Assembly: GCA_002435755.1 (NCBI GenBank)
Contig: DIYH01000024.1
Coordinates: forward strand, 124,001 to 188,000
Direction: 5' to 3'
From: Flammeovirgaceae bacterium UBA6059
GTDB lineage: Bacteria; Bacteroidota; Bacteroidia; Cytophagales; Cyclobacteriaceae
Length of the DNA: 64,000 nt
This document shows, in pieces, positions 60,715-64,000 of this stretch. Below the pieces are notes generated by a model. It had not been told where the DNA came from, did no database searches, and saw only the letters and a program-made list of their open reading frames with translations. Every line of letters begins with the position of its first letter. The stretch's first letter is position 1. The translations under genes were made by a program, and so were the position numbers.

Positions 60715-61479
60715 ATGCAAAATTTACCAACACCCCTTGATCTGTTGTTGGATCCGGTTTCTCTTGTCGTTTTGGCCATATATGCCAGCTTGATGATATG
60801 GGAAGCTGTACTGCCGGCGCGAGACTTGCCTACGGTGAAAAACTGGCGAGTGAAGGGGATCATTTCTTTTTTACTTTTCTTTTTTCTTAGTTCCTATTTG
60901 CCCATCTGGATCGACCCGTGGATGTCGAAGTACATGCTCTTTGACCTCTCTGGTCTGGGTGCCTTTGGGGGAGCCATCATAGGTGTACTTGGCTATCAGC
61001 TGGTGTTCTATGTGTATCATCGGTGCGTTCATCGGTTTGACTCGCTGTGGAGGGTGTTACATCAGATGCACCATAGCGCCGAGCGACTCGATACCTATGG
61101 GGCTTTCTATTTCAGTCCGGTAGAGATGGTCTCTTTCACTTTTATCGGCAGCTTCGTCTTTGCCTTTCTGATCGGCCTGTCGCCTCAGGCGATTACAGTA
61201 GTCATCCTGTCACTCAACTTCTTTTCGATCTTTCAGCATGCGAACATAAGGACACCCAGGTGGCTTGGGTATATCGTCCAACGTCCCGAGAGCCATTCGG
61301 CTCATCATGGCAGAGGGCTTCACAAGTTCAACTACTCCGATGTACCGCTTTGGGATATTGTCTTTGGGACTTTCTACAATCCAACTGCTTACGAACATGA
61401 GAATGGTTTTTTTGAAGGATCATCTGCCAAGGTCAAGGAGATGCTACTCTTTAAAGACATTAATAAGCCAATCAGGTGA
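60715..61479 (+). CDS. Sterol desaturase/fatty acid hydroxylase family membrane protein
   Basis: 254 residues, four to five membrane segments. The three histidine groups that bind the di-iron centre are present: H-R-C-V-H (about 102-106), H-Q-M-H-H (about 116-120) and H-S-A-H-H (about 195-199). Such enzymes hydroxylate or desaturate lipids with oxygen in the membrane. The substrate may be a carotenoid, hopanoid or fatty acid. The stop overlaps the next gene's GTG by four bases (GTGA), so it is coupled to a GNAT acyltransferase. Confidence 0.87.
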   Translation: MQNLPTPLDLLLDPVSLVVLAIYASLMIWEAVLPARDLPTVKNWRVKGIISFLLFFFLSSYLPIWIDPWMSKYMLFDLSGLGAFGGAIIGVLGYQLVFYVYHRCVHRFDSLWRVLHQMHHSAERLDTYGAFYFSPVEMVSFTFIGSFVFAFLIGLSPQAITVVILSLNFFSIFQHANIRTPRWLGYIVQRPESHSAHHGRGLHKFNYSDVPLWDIVFGTFYNPTAYEHENGFFEGSSAKVKEMLLFKDINKPIR

Positions 61480-62306
61480 GTGTGCTCGAGAAGGCATTAT
61501 CTACCGAGAATGTGCAAATACTTGAGCAGGTAGAGTGCGACTACTGGATGCGGTATTATCAGGGGAGCAGCGTCCTTCCCACCTATACCACTATGATAAA
61601 TGGAGGGTTGGCTTGTGCCATCCCTTCCCTTGACATTCTAGCGATGAATAGAGTGCTAGGTGTGGGACTGACTCAGCCAATTACCCAAGCTACGATTGAT
61701 CAGATCAGGTTCTTTTATGAAAAGGCGGGAAGTGCGAGGTACTTCATTCAGCTACCACCAATGATAGTAAACGAGGAGCTCGAGTTCCTCCTGATGGCCA
61801 ATGGGTTTGCTCATCACAACAACTGGACAAAACTCTATCGTAGGGTAGTGCCTTTAGTGTTGGAAACGAACAGAGAGCTTTCCATTCGGAAAATTGATAG
61901 AAGCGAGGCAGACAACTATGGTCAGTTGATTTTCATGAGCTTTGATTGGGAGGATACGCGCCTGGCTTCCTGGTTGGCTTCCACGGTAGGACAAAACGGT
62001 TACACCCACTATATCGTAAGTTGGAAAGGAAGGGACATAGCGGCTGGGGCTTTGTTTGTCGAGGGTGAAATGTCTTCCATGGCTTTTGCTGGTACCCTAG
62101 AGCCATTTAGAGGTCTGGGTGCACAAGCCTTACTGCTGAAAAAAAGAATGCTTAGGGCTTATGCCCTGGGGGCTAAGTTGATCACTGCCGAAACGTCTGA
62201 GGATAAGAAAGGTCGACCGGTGGCCAGTGCAAGAAATATGATGAAGGTGGGCTTTGACATAGCCTACCAGCGACAAAACTGGATATATAAATTCGACCCT
62301 AAGTAG
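61476..62306 (+). CDS. GNAT family N-acetyltransferase
   Basis: 276 residues starting at GTG 61476, which overlaps the preceding stop. The N-terminal half resembles a divergent GNAT fold. The C-terminal half has the acetyl-CoA site: A-A-G-A-L-F-V, M-A-F-A-G-T-L, R-G-L-G-A-Q-A-L-L-L-K-K-R, and A-R-N-M-M-K-V-G-F. Coupling to the sterol-desaturase-like gene suggests action on a lipid or lipid-linked amine, but this is inference. The substrate is unknown. Confidence 0.8.
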   Translation: MSVLEKALSTENVQILEQVECDYWMRYYQGSSVLPTYTTMINGGLACAIPSLDILAMNRVLGVGLTQPITQATIDQIRFFYEKAGSARYFIQLPPMIVNEELEFLLMANGFAHHNNWTKLYRRVVPLVLETNRELSIRKIDRSEADNYGQLIFMSFDWEDTRLASWLASTVGQNGYTHYIVSWKGRDIAAGALFVEGEMSSMAFAGTLEPFRGLGAQALLLKKRMLRAYALGAKLITAETSEDKKGRPVASARNMMKVGFDIAYQRQNWIYKFDPK

Positions 62307-62458
62307 ATCCTTTTTACAAATTCAAGTGTCTGTTCTAATATGTTCGAGATCGAGGCTTGCTACGTTTTGAAAATGTGAGTTGACGGGTGTAAATGAGCGT
62401 TTTCGAAACTATCGTAAGTCAGAGATTGGACATTATAGACAGGCAATAAGAAGTACAT

Positions 62459-63376
62459 ATGAACAAATACTATATAATCATACTGGCGGTGCTGCTCTTC
62501 GGCTGTACCGAGGAAGATCTTCCACCCGAAAACAATGAGCCAATACCAGAGGAACCGGAAGTTTATGTTGTGCCTGTGGTGGTGCACGTGCTCCATAGTG
62601 GCGAAGAGATAGGTCAGGGAAGCAACCTATCGGAGGAGAGGGTCAGAAGGCAGATAGAGATCCTAAATGAAGACTTCCGAAGAAAGGAAGGCACCCGCGG
62701 CTTCAACGACCACCCTGCCGGGGCTGATGCCAGGATTGAATTTGTACTGGCAAGGCAAGACCCGGAAGGCAACCCCACCTCAGGAATTATCAGAACGCCT
62801 GCTGACTTGACTAACGTGCCGGACCATGTACCTAAGACTGAAGTTGACCTGATGGCCAACTTTAACTACTGGAATTCGGAGAGCTACATCAACATCTGGT
62901 CGGCACCCTATGATAGAGGGATTGCCAATGCGCACCTGGGGTCCGCAACCGGCCCGGATTCTGACCTGCCGGGTGATGATCGTTTTACAAAGCCTCTGCC
63001 CGGCGGGGCAGAGGGTATAGTTATCAATCGATGGCATTTTGGAGAGTCAACACTTGAGGGCGGGCATAATCTTGGTAGAACGCTCACTCACGAAATGGGG
63101 CACTACCTCGGTCTGCTCCATACCTGGGGTACAGGTGATTGTGAAACCAATGACTATTGTGAGGATACTCCGGCCGTAGATGAAATTGTAACAAGCAGCA
63201 TATCTTTTATAGGCTGTGCTGGAGAACGGGTGATGATCGCCAACTATATGAACTACACGCATGATCATGTCATGAACATCTTCACCAGGGACCAGATCCA
63301 GAGAATGCGATATGTGTTAGAGACCAGCCCCAGGAGAAACTCGTTGCTTGATTCAAAGGGGCTAGAAGCTCCTTGA
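62459..63376 (+). CDS. M43-family (pappalysin-like) zinc metalloprotease lipoprotein
   Basis: 305 residues. A lipoprotein signal (A-V-L-L-F-G-C, cysteine about 16) is followed by an acidic, Pro-rich linker. V-V-V-H-V-L-H and I-L-N-E-D-F-R-R are the family's N-terminal block. The metzincin site is H211-E-M-G-H215-Y-L-G-L-L-H221. Later come C-E-x-N-D-Y-C-E-D-T-P and N-Y-M-N-Y, the Met-turn. It is a surface or periplasmic endopeptidase. Unlike many relatives it has no T9SS signal; the lipid anchor is the only localisation signal. Confidence 0.88.
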   Translation: MNKYYIIILAVLLFGCTEEDLPPENNEPIPEEPEVYVVPVVVHVLHSGEEIGQGSNLSEERVRRQIEILNEDFRRKEGTRGFNDHPAGADARIEFVLARQDPEGNPTSGIIRTPADLTNVPDHVPKTEVDLMANFNYWNSESYINIWSAPYDRGIANAHLGSATGPDSDLPGDDRFTKPLPGGAEGIVINRWHFGESTLEGGHNLGRTLTHEMGHYLGLLHTWGTGDCETNDYCEDTPAVDEIVTSSISFIGCAGERVMIANYMNYTHDHVMNIFTRDQIQRMRYVLETSPRRNSLLDSKGLEAP

Positions 63377-63447
63377 CCGGTTTTTTGTCTATGCGCGACT
63401 GGTGTGCGCCAAATGGCATTGAGAAGTTGATCAGCCCGTCCGAGTCA

Positions 63448-63645
63448 TCAATACTTTGTGTAGTTCTGGTGGGCTGTTCTCTCTCGCATCGCTTGTTGTT
63501 CCGCTTCGATTTTTTCTTTTAGCTCAGTGGCCTTTTTAAGGTTTCGCATGGTGGCGTAGACCTTGTATCCGTTCTGAGCAAATAGAACAGCACTTTCAAA
63601 TCCTACTCCTGTGGATGTTCCGGTAATTAGTACGTTTCGTTTCAT
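63448..63645 (-). pseudogene. Truncated short-chain dehydrogenase
   Basis: 65 codons from the ATG at 63645. The first 45 residues are a normal SDR N-terminus: V-L-I-T-G-T-S-T-G-V-G-F-E-S-A, then G-Y-K-V-Y-A-T-M-R-N. After K-I-E-A-E-Q the frame no longer reads as SDR and stops. The family's N-A-G and Y-x-x-x-K motifs are missing, and no continuation was found in other frames down to 63377. A deletion that removed about three quarters of the gene is the simplest reading. A TetR gene lies 46 bases upstream. Confidence 0.65.
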
Positions 63646-63691
63646 TTTAGTCGTTTTGGAGTGAATATTCATTCCAGTCTAATTAAAAAAT

Positions 63692-64000
63692 TTATTCTCT
63701 AATTGCGTCCCAGACCAATCGAAGTTGGTTTTCGCGTGATGACTTTTTTGTTGAAGACTGATTGAAATACCACCTCAGATATGACAACACTGTACCTCCA
63801 ATAAACAACAGCAGCTCATCTGTATCAATGTTCTTGATGATACGGTCGCGTTTTCCCTTGTCTAGAAGCTGATACACCGAACCAATGGCTTCTGCTCCTA
63901 TGTTTCTGCTCTCTTCAGTGATGATCGGTGATGCCTGTAGTTGCTCCATGAACTCGAAATAGGCTCTATTGGCAAGAAAAAAATCGATTATAGAAGTGAA
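63692..64000 (-). CDS. TetR/AcrR-type regulator, C-terminal part (cut by window edge)
   Basis: The frame is open to the end of the window; 102 residues are visible, all helical (F-F-L-A-N-R-A-Y-F-E-F, then I-I-K-N-I-D-T-D-E-L-L-L-F-I-G-G-T-V-L-S-Y-L-R-W-Y). This fits a TetR ligand-binding and dimer domain; the DNA-binding part lies outside. The call rests on helix pattern and on its place before a short-chain dehydrogenase, a frequent pairing. The dehydrogenase target is broken here. Confidence 0.6.
   Translation of the reverse strand, partial: FTSIIDFFLANRAYFEFMEQLQASPIITEESRNIGAEAIGSVYQLLDKGKRDRIIKNIDTDELLLFIGGTVLSYLRWYFNQSSTKKSSRENQLRLVWDAIRE

Noticed and set aside
63377..63447. Possible continuation of the truncated SDR in another frame
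   Set aside because: Translation in the shifted frames gave no SDR motifs, so a simple frameshift does not explain the break.
1..64000. CRISPR arrays, tRNA/rRNA genes, prophage or transposase genes
   Set aside because: None seen in any gap; the only strong repeats are the protein-coding repeats of the giant gene and the MORN gene.

Overview
The window looks like chromosome of a free-living Bacteroidota bacterium, most likely Cytophagales-like. The grounds are a giant secreted protein with a type IX secretion (Por) C-terminal signal, Bacteroidota-restricted families (DUF2851, DUF6090, DUF2157, TPR-membrane-LuxR regulators, LytTR and AraC regulators with membrane N-termini), and several upstream regions carrying TAnnTTTG, the -7 element of this phylum. 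No rRNA, tRNA, CRISPR array, prophage or intact insertion sequence was seen. The exact genus cannot be told from the sequence.

Layout. 1-4832: pyrimidine genes (end of pyrD, pyrF) around ftsK and a lolA-like gene. 4832-8036: DUF2851 protein, a polytopic membrane protein and a NeuD-type acyltransferase. 8095-10763: tRNA hydroxylase trhO, a nucleoside phosphorylase and a CvfB-like S1 protein, meeting tail to tail an M19 dipeptidase/amidohydrolase pair (10760-13152). 13153-13625 has no intact gene but holds a relic of a DUF1501 gene. 13626-30775 is the most striking region: two tandem paralogous TPR-membrane-LuxR regulators followed by one 14-kb gene for a 4681-residue cell-surface protein (fibronectin-like N-terminus, 24 bacterial Ig-like repeats, 8 MBG-like repeats, T9SS signal), preceded by a leader with three stem-loops.

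30820-36501: DUF2157 membrane protein, ABC-F ATPase, small coiled-coil protein, an internally duplicated membrane protein, an OmpA-like protein, and a DUF6090/HEAT-like pair. 36588-43205: large BNR/sortilin-like beta-propeller protein with a DUF1080 protein, a small lipoprotein, and a GMC oxidoreductase with its gluconate-2-dehydrogenase subunit-3-like partner. 43422-45663: glutaryl-CoA-dehydrogenase-like enzyme divergent from tryptophan 2,3-dioxygenase. 45660-54163: MORN-repeat protein, COG2509 flavoprotein, CoA-binding protein, gyrB, a possible 58-residue membrane protein and an M1 aminopeptidase. 54277-58529, minus strand: DUF2141/DUF2306 pair, a LytTR regulator, an SGNH hydrolase lipoprotein and a membrane AraC regulator. 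58855-64000: a TPR protein with an unusual C-terminal domain, sterol-desaturase-like/GNAT pair, an M43 metalloprotease lipoprotein, a truncated short-chain dehydrogenase and a TetR regulator cut by the window edge.

How parts may work together. The two TPR-LuxR proteins sit directly upstream of the giant surface protein and may control it (inference from position). The LytTR regulator lies next to the DUF2306-DUF2141 operon, whose upstream region has two 10-bp direct repeats 21 bp apart, the geometry of LytTR sites. pyrF has a terminator-like hairpin and a T-run directly before its start codon, which suggests attenuation or UTP-sensitive control. All functional calls are from recognition of motifs by eye; no database search was made.
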